Assembly: GCA_964448105.1 (NCBI GenBank)
Contig: CAYUVK010000077.1
Span: forward strand, 1 to 23,654
Length of the DNA stretch: 23,654 nucleotides
Direction of reading: 5' to 3'
Source of the DNA: CAVQBP01 sp964448105
GTDB taxonomy: Bacteria; Bacteroidota; Ignavibacteria; Ignavibacteriales; Ignavibacteriaceae
Of this stretch, positions 16,210 to 23,654 are shown piece by piece; the first letter of the stretch is position 1, and each line of letters opens with the position of its first letter. The notes beneath the pieces were generated by a model. It searched no databases, was not told the DNA's origin, and saw only the letters and a list, made by a program, of their open reading frames with translations. Position numbers and translations under genes: made by a program.

Positions 16210-16884
16210 TTGAACAGCAAAACATTTGGGAAAAAAGCAATAGATTTTTATTTGGGTCTTAAAAGACCGATTAATTTTCCCGCCAAAATTGTCATTATAA
16301 ATCCCTATGAAGAAGCAGCCGTAAGAGAAGTAACAAAAAGTTTTTATAATAAATTCTTTAATGATGAAAATAAAAGAGTTTTTATTTTCGGTATAAATCC
16401 CGGGAGATTTGGCAGCGGTCTGACCGGAATCAATTTTACAGATCCTGTTGCTTTGGGAAAATATTGTGAAATTCAAAACGATCTTGGGAATAAAAGAGAA
16501 CTTTCAAGTCAATTCGTTTATGAAATTATAAACGCCTTTGGTGTAAAAAATTTTTATTCAAAATTTTTCATATCCGCTATTTATCCTCTAGCAATTTTGA
16601 AAGACGGTAAAAATTATAACTTTTATGATGATAAAGGAATCTACAAATATTTGAAACCGCAAATAATTTCTTATATAAAAGAACAAATTGAATTCGGGGC
16701 AAATGATAAATTAGTTATATCCCTTGGAAAGAAGAATTTTCTTTATTTAAAAGAAATAAATGACGAAATTAAGATTTTTAAGAGAATCGAATTTCTTGAG
16801 CATCCAAGATTTATTATGCAATATAGAAGAAAAAAGCTGGATGATTTTATTAAAAAGTATATGAAATTACTGAACTCGGTTTAA
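16210..16884 (+). CDS. SMUG2-type uracil-DNA glycosylase family protein
   Basis: 224 residues. The motif GINPGRFGSGLTGINFTDP at 61-79 is the active-site loop of SMUG-type glycosylases, and HPRFIMQYR at 198-206 matches the C-terminal His-containing motif of the SMUG2 branch (formerly DUF4918). The family removes uracil or oxidised pyrimidines from DNA in base-excision repair; the exact substrate here is inferred. The start is TTG at 16210: there is no in-frame ATG before the domain, a stop codon lies at 16198-16200, and AAAGAG sits just upstream. It probably shares a transcript with, or depends on read-through from, the lipoprotein gene only if the hairpin at 16158-16189 leaks. Confidence 0.85.
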   Translation: MNSKTFGKKAIDFYLGLKRPINFPAKIVIINPYEEAAVREVTKSFYNKFFNDENKRVFIFGINPGRFGSGLTGINFTDPVALGKYCEIQNDLGNKRELSSQFVYEIINAFGVKNFYSKFFISAIYPLAILKDGKNYNFYDDKGIYKYLKPQIISYIKEQIEFGANDKLVISLGKKNFLYLKEINDEIKIFKRIEFLEHPRFIMQYRRKKLDDFIKKYMKLLNSV

Positions 16885-16915
16885 GGATTATTATTGATTT
16901 CAAATGGGCAAATAT

Positions 16916-16951
16916 AAATATTTTTCATCTTATGCCTGGGGAAAAATATTT
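16916..16951. terminator. 11-bp AT-rich inverted repeat after SMUG2 gene
   Basis: AAATATTTTTC (16916-16926), 14-base spacer, GAAAAATATTT (16941-16951): a perfect 11-bp stem 32 bases after the SMUG2 stop and 50 bases before the next start. It may be a terminator or an operator of the downstream gene; low GC makes it weak. Confidence 0.4.
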
Positions 16952-17000
16952 CACAGCAATTAGGTTTTATTCATAATTAAAATTTTTTATATTAACAATT

Positions 17001-17777
17001 ATGAATAGTGAGAAGAAAATATATATAGAGGGTGTTTATAATTATTGTGACCGCTGGTGTGAGAAATGTAAATTCACTTCCAATTGCCTGCTATTTTCTC
17101 AAGAATCAAAGATTTCAACTTATGAAATATTACATAACGGGGATCTTACAAATATCGGCGATATATTTAAAAAAGAAATAGATAAAAAATCCGGCAATTC
17201 CGATGAATTTGATGAATTTGAAATTGATGACGAAGAAGATGATTTTTTCAGTGATGAAGAATTCGATTCATTTGAAGATGAAGAAGAGAGTTCAAGGGAT
17301 TCTTTCGAAAAACCAAGCCATCCGGTTGAAGATTTATCAAATGAATATTTCCGTCAAGCACATCTCTTAATTATTGCTCTTGATAAAAAATATAATTTAT
17401 ATTCATTTCCCAACGAGAAGTTGAAAGATCCGTTTTTTAAGAAATTACATGCTAATTTTGAAGTTTTTTCCTGGTTTCATGCTTTCATTCATGTTAAAAT
17501 TAAAAGAGCTATGTGGGGTAAAGATGAAATGTTAAAAGAAGATGATGAAGAGATGAAAGAGATAAGCAAGTATGATATGGATGGTACTGCAAAAATAGCT
17601 ATAATAGGAATCAATCGTTCAATTAATGCTTTGGATAATTTATACAATATTTTACCGGGATTTTCAAGAGAAATTTCAGATCTTCTGGTTATTCTCGGGA
17701 AGATTTTAAATCTAACAGAAATTGAATTCCCGGATCATGGTAAATTTATCCGCCCGGGTTTCGATACTATTCAATGA
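17001..17777 (+). CDS. Unrecognised protein: N-terminal Cys cluster, acidic linker, helical domain
   Basis: 258 residues. I do not recognise a named family. The N-terminus YNYCDRWCEKCKFTSNCLLF holds four Cys (16, 20, 23, 29; C-x3-C-x2-C-x5-C), likely a metal site, zinc or Fe-S. Residues 67-97 are an acidic linker punctuated by Phe (DEFDEFEIDDEEDDFF, SDEEFDSFEDEEE). Residues about 109-240 look all-helical, with FSWFHAFIHVKIKRAMWGKDE (His160 and His164) and DGTAKIAIIGINRSINALDNL. No signal peptide, so cytosolic. The Cys spacing begins like a radical-SAM CX3CX2C, but no SAM-barrel motifs or size support that. No clear Shine-Dalgarno. Codon use matches its neighbours. Confidence 0.75.
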   Translation: MNSEKKIYIEGVYNYCDRWCEKCKFTSNCLLFSQESKISTYEILHNGDLTNIGDIFKKEIDKKSGNSDEFDEFEIDDEEDDFFSDEEFDSFEDEEESSRDSFEKPSHPVEDLSNEYFRQAHLLIIALDKKYNLYSFPNEKLKDPFFKKLHANFEVFSWFHAFIHVKIKRAMWGKDEMLKEDDEEMKEISKYDMDGTAKIAIIGINRSINALDNLYNILPGFSREISDLLVILGKILNLTEIEFPDHGKFIRPGFDTIQ

Positions 17778-17849
17778 ATCATAATCTCTGATTAAAAATG
17801 TAGGTACAGAACAAATGTAAAAAAATAAATCAAACATTTATCCATTTAA

Positions 17850-19799
17850 TCATTCCCCATTTTTATCCGTGATTTTTTTTTCAAGCAAATCTTTTAGCTT
17901 TTCAAGAACCGAATTCCAAAAGTTTAAGGAATCATTATACCTTATCTCATCTCCGATAAAATTATCTTCTTTTACTACCAGCAATGTTTGTTTTTTTTCA
18001 CGGAATAATTCGAAAGTGACTTCGGTGTAGTTTGACTCAATATCTTCCAATCCGGAATCAGGGTTAAAATCTGATGTTCTTAGAAGATGTTTTGGTTTTA
18101 TCTCCCGTACTTTTCCTTTTACATATATTTTCCCATCCGAGGCATTTCTCCAGATAATATTGCCGCCAACCTTAAAATCAGAAATCACTTCAGCTCCGTA
18201 CATATATTGTTTAGTCCAGAATGAATTAGTTAGTGCATCCCATACAACTGAAACATCTGCATTAATTTTAATTTCTTTTTTAACAAATAAATCATTTATT
18301 ATTTTATAGGATTTGGAATTAAAGTTTGAGTCTACTTTTCTTTTTTGAACAGCTTTCTTATAAAGGTTTAAATATTCTTTGGCGGAATGTTCCCATGAAT
18401 AGTCTTTTTCCATTCCATTAACCTGGATTTTTCTCCATGTTTCTTTATCCTTAAAGGTTTTAACTGCTCTTTTAAGAGCTTTTAATAATTCTTTACCGTC
18501 ATATTTAGTAAAAGTAAAACCTGTCCCGGTTTCTTTCCTTTTTAATTTTAGTTCATTCCAATCGTGAACAGTATCCGCAAGTCCGCCGGTTTTTCTTACA
18601 ACCGGAACCGTTCCGTATCTTAAGCTGTACATTTGATTTAAACCGCAGGGTTCATAAAGTGAGGGCATTAAAAATATATCGCCTCCTGCTTCAATTAAAT
18701 GGGAAAGTTCATTATTGAATCCGATATAAACAGATATTTTTTTAGGAAATGTTGCTGCTAAAGTTTGAAATAAGTCTTCATATTCCGGTTGACCATTACC
18801 CAAAATTACCCATTGAGCTTCTATTTTCATTAAATCATTTATAACATCGGAAAAAATGTCAAGTCCCTTTTGTGCAACCATCCTGGATACGATTCCAACC
18901 AGAGGTATTTTTTCATTATAGGGAAGGCTTAGATGTTCCAGCAGGAATTTTTTATCCTTTTGTTTTCCTGCAATATCGATTGCAGAATAATTAAAGGGTA
19001 TAAGATTGTCATGCTCAGGATCCCATATTGAATAATCGATTCCGTTTAGTATTCCGTAAATATCTTTTTTCCTGTTGCTTAGAACACCATCTAAACCTGC
19101 CCCATATTCGGGGATTAAAATTTCCTTCGCATAATTTTCGCTTACAGTATTAATTATATCGGAAAAAAATATTCCTGCTTTCATAAAGGAAACATTATCA
19201 TAATATTCTACCGGTCCCCCGGGATAGAAATATTTAGGATTTATTTCCGCATTTAATAAAATTTTTGGGGGAAAATTTCCCTGGTACCCAATATTATGAA
19301 TTGTAAATAGAGTTGCGGTATTGCTAAATATTTTATAGTCTTTATAATTATCTTTTATAAATAAAGGAATCAATCCGGTTTGCCAATCATTGCAATGTAA
19401 AATATCCGGCGACCAATTTAAATTGTGAAGGACTTCAATAACGCCTTTTGAAAAAAGAATGAATCTTTCATCTTCATCAATATCATTTGTATAAATTGAA
19501 TCCCTAAAAAAATAAAAAGGACAATCAATTAGATTTACTTCAATTTTGGAACCGGGGAGTCTTCCCTGGTGAAGGTGAACAGATCTAAGTTCATCATTTA
19601 TTTTTATTTTGATTTCCCCAACTTCCCAATTATAGTGAAGTTCATGTTTTATTTCATCAATCCCGGAATATTTAGGGATGAAAATTTTTACTTCACATCC
19701 TAACTTTTCCAGCGCTTTGGGAAGAGAGCCGGCGACATCTGCAAGCCCGCCTGTTTTTGCAAATGGAACAGCTTCGGAGGATATAAATGCTATTTTCAT
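17850..19799 (-). CDS. glgA: Glycogen synthase GlgA fused to a C-terminal AHSA1/SRPBCC domain
   Basis: 649 residues, about 160 more than an ordinary GlgA. Residues 1-487 are a complete GT5 glycogen/starch synthase that extends alpha-1,4-glucan from ADP-glucose. It shows KTGGLADVAGSLPKAL at 15-30, CNDWQTGLIP at 136-145, FTIHNIGYQG at 165-174, LNGIDYSIWDP at 251-261, SRMVAQKGLD at 305-314 and YEPCGLNQMYSLRYGT at 382-397. After a short basic linker, residues about 505-641 form an SRPBCC domain of the AHSA1 type (VKKEIKINADVSVVWDALTN, FKVGGNIIWRN, GKVREIKPKHLL, NFWNSVLEKLKDLLEKK). The frame is open throughout with no internal ATG near the junction, so this is one polypeptide. No other glg gene is adjacent. 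No clear Shine-Dalgarno. Confidence 0.95.
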   Translation of the reverse strand: MKIAFISSEAVPFAKTGGLADVAGSLPKALEKLGCEVKIFIPKYSGIDEIKHELHYNWEVGEIKIKINDELRSVHLHQGRLPGSKIEVNLIDCPFYFFRDSIYTNDIDEDERFILFSKGVIEVLHNLNWSPDILHCNDWQTGLIPLFIKDNYKDYKIFSNTATLFTIHNIGYQGNFPPKILLNAEINPKYFYPGGPVEYYDNVSFMKAGIFFSDIINTVSENYAKEILIPEYGAGLDGVLSNRKKDIYGILNGIDYSIWDPEHDNLIPFNYSAIDIAGKQKDKKFLLEHLSLPYNEKIPLVGIVSRMVAQKGLDIFSDVINDLMKIEAQWVILGNGQPEYEDLFQTLAATFPKKISVYIGFNNELSHLIEAGGDIFLMPSLYEPCGLNQMYSLRYGTVPVVRKTGGLADTVHDWNELKLKRKETGTGFTFTKYDGKELLKALKRAVKTFKDKETWRKIQVNGMEKDYSWEHSAKEYLNLYKKAVQKRKVDSNFNSKSYKIINDLFVKKEIKINADVSVVWDALTNSFWTKQYMYGAEVISDFKVGGNIIWRNASDGKIYVKGKVREIKPKHLLRTSDFNPDSGLEDIESNYTEVTFELFREKKQTLLVVKEDNFIGDEIRYNDSLNFWNSVLEKLKDLLEKKITDKNGE

Positions 19800-19861
19800 T
19801 TTTTATTTACCATATTTGAAAAAAAATAAAACTTACCAATAGTTCTTTCTTAAAGAAAGTA

Positions 19862-19888
19862 GGAGAGCAATTTAATCTCTTGCTCTCC
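19862..19888 (-). terminator. Hairpin downstream of DUF3078 gene
   Basis: GGAGAGCAA (19862-19870), nine-base loop, TTGCTCTCC (19880-19888), a perfect 9-bp stem 13 bases beyond the DUF3078 stop. On the minus strand it is followed by TACTTTCTTT, so it probably ends that transcript before glgA. A second small CTTTCTT/AAGAAAG palindrome follows at about 19846-19860. Confidence 0.7.
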
Positions 19889-19901
19889 CTATAAATATTT
19901 C

Positions 19902-20747
19902 CTATAGAATTGTATAATTCAATCCTAATTGAAGTCCTTCCTTCATTTGTGCTGTTATAGACTGGTCTTTTTGGTAAATTAGAAGATAACCAAAGCTTGT
20001 ATTTAAATAATTATTTATCTTAGCTACTATTGAATTATCCCATCTAACATCCCAAACATCTAAACTGTTAAAGCGGGAAAACAAACGGAGACTGCTTTTA
20101 AACAACATATTTTCCGCTAGTATGTATTCTCCATTAGTTACAGATTCAATACCGGTTTCAGCTTTAAATTTTTCTATTTTGGCAGTGTTCGGATCATCGG
20201 AAAATTGTGTATTATTTCGTGTAAAAGTTTCTTGAATAGCAACACCAATCCGTGTGTCAAATCCTTTCTGTTTTTGATAAGTAAAACCAACACTTTGGGA
20301 TAAATAACCCGGATCAAAGAAAGCAGCGGTTTGAACTGGGGGATCGGTATTAGAATACCCGATACCGACGGGTGTTCTCACAGTATTACTAAAGTAAGGA
20401 GCGACAGCCCAATTGACATTTTTCGAGATAACACTCTCGAGATATAGTTCATTGTCATTAGTTTTAAAATCAGCTCCGCCTAATTTAGTTCTGCCGTAAG
20501 CTATTTTAAGATTATTATTGAAAGTCCATCCAATAGATTGATATTTCAAACTTCCATTCCCGAGTAACGTCCATGTAATGGAATTTTCACCGCCCTGTGT
20601 CCAGTTACTTAAAGCTAATTGACTAACATTTAATCCTGCAGCTGCAGTAGGTATCCATGTATTTAGTTTTACGGAGTCCTGTTGTGAATATAAAGAAATA
20701 CTAAATATAAATAATAAGATTAGTGCGAAGGATAATTTATTTTTCAT
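19902..20747 (-). CDS. DUF3078 outer-membrane protein
   Basis: 281 residues. Signal peptide MKNKLSFALILLFIFSISLYSQ. The mature part begins with the family hallmark: WIPTAAAGLNVSQLALSNW then TQGGENSITWTLLGNGSLKY (residues about 31-69). The rest is alternating polar/hydrophobic strands with many aromatic residues, ending YLLIYQKDQSITAQMKEGLQLGLNYTIL. DUF3078 proteins are predicted outer-membrane beta-barrels common in Bacteroidota and relatives; no function is established. AAGGAA precedes ATG 20747. It is divergent from the hydrolase gene across 72 bp and is on the same strand, upstream of glgA, with a terminator-like hairpin between. Confidence 0.85.
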   Translation of the reverse strand: MKNKLSFALILLFIFSISLYSQQDSVKLNTWIPTAAAGLNVSQLALSNWTQGGENSITWTLLGNGSLKYQSIGWTFNNNLKIAYGRTKLGGADFKTNDNELYLESVISKNVNWAVAPYFSNTVRTPVGIGYSNTDPPVQTAAFFDPGYLSQSVGFTYQKQKGFDTRIGVAIQETFTRNNTQFSDDPNTAKIEKFKAETGIESVTNGEYILAENMLFKSSLRLFSRFNSLDVWDVRWDNSIVAKINNYLNTSFGYLLIYQKDQSITAQMKEGLQLGLNYTIL

Positions 20748-20819
20748 AGCTGTTTCCTTATTTTATTATGGGTAATTATATAATCTTAAGAATAGTATAT
20801 ACAAATAAATGTAAAAATT

Positions 20820-21620
20820 ATGAAAATTACTTCAAACGGACTTAAAATATTCGAAAATGGAGACAGCAAATCATTGCCGGTATTATTTGTTCATGGATTC
20901 CCATTTGACCATAATATGTGGCATAAACAAATTGAAGAGCTTAGTTCTCATTATTACTGCATTTCATATGATATAAGAGGTTTAGGGGAATCTTCCGCTG
21001 GTGACGGTCAATATACTATGGAATCGTTTGTTGATGATATTTCATTAATTATTTATGAACTAAAGTTGACTAAACCTGTTATTTGCGGGCTGTCAATGGG
21101 CGGTTATGTAGCATTAAGGGCTGTTGAAAAAATGGAAGAAAAATTCAGAGGGTTAATTCTATGTGATACCAAACCGGAAGCAGATACAAATGAAGGTAAG
21201 TTAAAAAGAGCAGAGGGGATTAAAAAAATTAATGAAGACGGTTTGGATGTTTTTATCCATGATTTTATGAAAAATTGTTTTTCAGATCAATTTAAAACTT
21301 CTTATAAAAATGAATACCAAAAAATTATTGAAAGTTCTTCAGAGTTCGATCCCGTTGGTGTGAAAGGATCTCTTATTGCAATGGCAGGCAGAACCGACAC
21401 AACTTCTTATTTGTCTAGGATTAAGATCCCGGCTTTAATCCTTTGCGGGGAAAAAGATATTCTTACAACGCCTAGTGTTATGAAGGAAATGTCAGATAAA
21501 ATAGCCGTTTCGGAATTTTATGCTGTACCAGACTCGGGACATATAATTCCTATCGAAAACCCGGAATTTGTTAATAAAAAGATATCAGCTTTTTTAAATA
21601 AAATTCCGAGACCGTTATAA
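20820..21620 (+). CDS. Cytosolic alpha/beta hydrolase
   Basis: 266 residues with no signal peptide. Oxyanion loop HGFPFD at 25-30, DIRGLGESS at 51-59, nucleophile elbow GLSMGG with Ser92, acid Asp213 in CGEKDILTTP, and His241 in DSGHIIPIENP: a complete catalytic triad. The pattern resembles 3-oxoadipate enol-lactonase-like and esterase families, but no beta-ketoadipate genes are nearby, so the substrate is unassigned. No Shine-Dalgarno precedes ATG 20820; the start is supported by the first beta strand starting directly after it. Confidence 0.87.
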   Translation: MKITSNGLKIFENGDSKSLPVLFVHGFPFDHNMWHKQIEELSSHYYCISYDIRGLGESSAGDGQYTMESFVDDISLIIYELKLTKPVICGLSMGGYVALRAVEKMEEKFRGLILCDTKPEADTNEGKLKRAEGIKKINEDGLDVFIHDFMKNCFSDQFKTSYKNEYQKIIESSSEFDPVGVKGSLIAMAGRTDTTSYLSRIKIPALILCGEKDILTTPSVMKEMSDKIAVSEFYAVPDSGHIIPIENPEFVNKKISAFLNKIPRPL

Positions 21621-21810
21621 TATTTTTATTAGACAACTTTCAGGTTAAGTGATACTTTAATTGTTTCATACCTCACAGGATAAATGCTGTTTCTGATGAT
21701 TGGCCGCACTGTTACCCAAGCTGTCCCTTGATATTATTTGTTATTCCTTTTAATATTAAAACGAAAATTGATGAATAAAATTATTGAATAATAAGGAAAG
21801 GAGAATTGTC

Positions 21811-22134
21811 ATGTGGCAAGGATGGATTGATTTAGCAACAGGAGTATGGTTAATTGTTTCAGGATTTGTACATGCACTTCGTACTCCTGCAAGTATGCTA
21901 GTTGCCGGTGCAGTTGCAATAGTATTTGGTTTTTGGGGAGCCGCAAGAGCAAACAGCTGGCAAGGAACTGTAAATGGAATAATCGGCATTTGGCTGTTTC
22001 TAAGTGCTATATGGTTTGCATTAGTAGTTCCCTGGAATTTCTTTGTATTTGGAGTTGCAATAGCAATATTAGCTATTTGGAACATTGCTCAAAACCCCGA
22101 AAAAGTACAAACACACGCACATGCACACATATAA
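21811..22134 (+). CDS. SPW-repeat small membrane protein
   Basis: 107 residues. An in-frame TTG at 21784 would add nine residues, but AAAGGAG lies just before ATG 21811, so this start is chosen. The protein has four hydrophobic helices arranged as two SPW-type repeats: WQGWIDLATGVWLIVSGF at 2-19 and WQGTVNGIIGIWLFLSAIWF near 50-69. SPW proteins are small inner-membrane proteins of unknown function. The C-terminus QTHAHAHI carries three His in a row of alternation, a possible metal-binding tail. The gene is followed by a strong terminator. Confidence 0.88.
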   Translation: MWQGWIDLATGVWLIVSGFVHALRTPASMLVAGAVAIVFGFWGAARANSWQGTVNGIIGIWLFLSAIWFALVVPWNFFVFGVAIAILAIWNIAQNPEKVQTHAHAHI

Positions 22135-22439
22135 AATTAGTGTATACTCATAAAATAAATTATTCCCCCTTCTTGGGGGAATTTTTTATTAATAAATTAA
22201 AAAAAATTAATCTATTATTAATCCTTTTTAAATTATTTCTACATTAAGTTATAGACAATTCTGAATCCCATTACGAACTATTTTTTTCAGATAGCGCCTG
22301 ATTTAACATCAAACCGGTAGCAATTCATTTTTTATGAGGGATAAAAATCTCTTTGGAAAAAATTTTCTTAATGATTCTTTAAATAAAAATTTTGAGCATA
22401 GAGAAGAATTTTAATATTATAAAATACTAAGGAGAAAAA
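22135..22439. other. 305-bp spacer between SPW and OmpA-like genes
   Basis: It holds a strong terminator at 22162-22190, then about 240 bp of AT-rich DNA with no convincing reading frame, and the GGAG Shine-Dalgarno at 22431-22434 for the next gene. The promoter of the OmpA-like gene must lie here, but I cannot place it with confidence. Confidence 0.7.
22162..22190 (+). terminator. Rho-independent terminator after SPW gene
   Basis: ATTCCCCC (22162-22169), loop TTCTT, GGGGGAAT (22175-22182), then TTTTTATT. An 8-bp stem with five G-C pairs and an immediate U-run is a strong intrinsic terminator 27 bases after the stop. Confidence 0.9.
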
Positions 22440-23636
22440 ATGAAACAAATAATGTTGTATGTAACTATTATTTTTTTATTAGGTTCATTTACTTCATTTG
22501 CACAATTTGGTGATATTCTAAAAAAGACAGAAGAAAAAGCAGAGGAAAAAGTTGATCAAGCTGAAGATACTGTTGTTAATAAAGTAATGAATCCAGAAGC
22601 TCCGGCTCAAGGTAAAAGTGAACAGAACGAGAGTTCGAATACATCAACTACCGGCAGCCAGCAGGTAAATACAAAAACATATCAAAATTATGATTTTGTT
22701 CCTGGAGATAAAATTATTTTCGAAGATAACTTTGCCGATGAGGAATCAGGTGAATTTCCTTCTCATTGGGATTTGCTGTCCGGTCAGGCCCAGGTAAGCA
22801 CTCTGCAGGGAGAAAAGGTGTTCGCTTTAACTGAAGGGAATTATGCAAGTGTTGTCCCGCTCATGAAAACTGACACTTACTTGGCAAGCGATACTTTTAC
22901 AGTTGAATTTGATTTTTATACACAGCCGGGAGCTTATAATCAAGTAGGCATAAGATTTTGGAATCCTAAAAACAGTGATCAGGATAATAGTTCAAGCGAT
23001 GATAAAAATGGTGTCTTTGTAGGATATGAATGTTCTGCAAACGGACTATCCGGAACATATCCTGAAAGCGATGAAATTTTTAATAATAACAAATGGCACC
23101 ATGTTGCAATTGCCAGGAAGGGAAGACAATTGAAAATTTATGAAGATCAATATAGGGTTTTAAATGTTCCGGTGTTTAAGGGCAATACTTATGCTATTAA
23201 TTTCGTTGGAATTGGAGATCAAGATAAGCCGATTATGATTAAAAATGTCAGGGTTGCTCTTGGTGGAAATTTTAACGATACGAAACATATTATAACGGAA
23301 AGCAAAATTATCACACATGGAATTCTCTTCGATATTGATAAAGCAACAATAAAGCCTCAGTCAATGGGTACAATTAATGAAATTTATAAATTATTAAAAG
23401 ATAATCCCGGTTTAAAATATGAAATTGATGGACATACGGATAATACCGGGGATTCAAAACATAATATGGAACTTTCACAGGAAAGGGCGGATGCTGTTAA
23501 AACACAATTAGTAAGTATGGGTATTGATGGTTTACGGTTGACAACAAAAGGCTTCGGTGATACAAAGCCAATTTCGGATAACTCCGATCCCGCCGGACGA
23601 GCAAATAACCGTCGTGTCGAATTTGTTAAAGTGTAA
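22440..23636 (+). CDS. OmpA-family protein with LamG-like middle domain
   Basis: 398 residues. Signal peptide MKQIMLYVTIIFLLGSFTSFA, cut near residue 21. Residues 27-50 (KKTEEKAEEKVDQAEDTVVNKV) are a charged amphipathic helix, and 51-80 a low-complexity Ser/Thr/Gln linker. Residues about 86-275 look like a concanavalin/LamG-type beta-sandwich (FEDNFADEESGEFPSHWDLL, TVEFDFYTQPG, NNNKWHHVAIARKGRQLKIYED). Residues 295-398 are an OmpA C-terminal domain: LFDIDKATIKP, GHTDNTGDSKHN with Asp334, LSQERADAVKTQL with Arg349, and GRANNRRVEF. The last domain binds peptidoglycan diaminopimelate, so the protein likely tethers the envelope or a surface glycan-binding module to the wall. AAGGAG precedes ATG 22440. 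Confidence 0.92.
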   Translation: MKQIMLYVTIIFLLGSFTSFAQFGDILKKTEEKAEEKVDQAEDTVVNKVMNPEAPAQGKSEQNESSNTSTTGSQQVNTKTYQNYDFVPGDKIIFEDNFADEESGEFPSHWDLLSGQAQVSTLQGEKVFALTEGNYASVVPLMKTDTYLASDTFTVEFDFYTQPGAYNQVGIRFWNPKNSDQDNSSSDDKNGVFVGYECSANGLSGTYPESDEIFNNNKWHHVAIARKGRQLKIYEDQYRVLNVPVFKGNTYAINFVGIGDQDKPIMIKNVRVALGGNFNDTKHIITESKIITHGILFDIDKATIKPQSMGTINEIYKLLKDNPGLKYEIDGHTDNTGDSKHNMELSQERADAVKTQLVSMGIDGLRLTTKGFGDTKPISDNSDPAGRANNRRVEFVKV

Positions 23637-23639
23637 AGT

Positions 23640-23654
23640 GCACTACTTAAGTGC
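23640..23654 (+). terminator. Hairpin after OmpA-like gene, cut by window end
   Basis: GCACT-ACTTA-AGTGC is a 5-bp stem four bases after the stop and reaches the last base of the window. It is probably a terminator, but the expected U-run would lie outside. Confidence 0.45.

Noticed and set aside
17001..17100. CX3CX2C spacing in the Cys-cluster protein suggesting a radical-SAM enzyme.
   Set aside because: There are no downstream SAM-binding or TIM-barrel motifs, the rest is acidic and helical, and a fourth Cys at +6 fits a structural metal site better.
20735..20757. TCATAGCTGTTTCCT on the plus strand equals a stretch of the lacZ/pUC leader (M13 reverse primer region).
   Set aside because: The identity is only about 15 bases and the flanks on both sides are native (the DUF3078 coding sequence and AT-rich spacer), so it is a chance ribosome-binding-site likeness and not vector contamination.

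Overview
The window is AT-rich DNA with 19 intact or near-intact protein genes, one decayed gene at the left edge and one run of 100 Ns. The gene content points to a Gram-negative bacterium of the Bacteroidota/Ignavibacteriota (FCB) side. Evidence is a DUF5916 outer-membrane barrel with a CBM9-like front domain, a DUF3078 outer-membrane protein, a DUF1361 membrane protein, a SMUG2-type DNA glycosylase, an OmpA-type peptidoglycan anchor, and an ADP-heptose epimerase that implies heptose-containing LPS. The N run suggests a draft or metagenome assembly. No tRNA, rRNA, CRISPR array, transposase or phage gene was seen.

Layout, left to right: a GNAT acetyltransferase remnant with three in-frame stops (1-401). 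Then two minus-strand genes, the DUF5916 protein and a YcaQ/AlkX-like winged-helix protein. Then three plus-strand genes: a lipoprotein alpha/beta hydrolase, the DUF1361 protein and a secreted protein interrupted by the assembly gap. Then minus-strand genes for a methionine-rich YHS-domain protein and full-length MetH. MetH is divergent from hldD across a hairpin-rich spacer. From 13.2 to 17.8 kb come an extremely acidic small protein, a Nudix hydrolase, a quinone oxidoreductase, a SnoaL-like lipoprotein, a SMUG2 glycosylase and an unrecognised Cys-cluster/acidic protein. From 17.8 kb on: a glycogen synthase fused to an AHSA1-type SRPBCC domain, the DUF3078 protein, a cytosolic alpha/beta hydrolase, an SPW-repeat membrane protein and an OmpA-family protein.

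Strand changes are frequent and spacers are mostly 70-250 bp, so most genes look like single transcription units rather than one large operon or a defined defence or biosynthetic island. The content is mainly housekeeping (methionine synthesis, glycogen, LPS heptose, DNA and nucleotide repair) plus cell-envelope proteins. I found no complete new system. The most unusual items are the GlgA-SRPBCC fusion, the Met-rich YHS protein, two Phe-punctuated acidic proteins, and the metH/hldD spacer with its CTTAATC repeats and twin hairpins.

Start sites were revised from the longest possible reading frame for four genes (DUF5916 protein, quinone oxidoreductase, SPW protein, SMUG2), using Shine-Dalgarno position and family N-termini.
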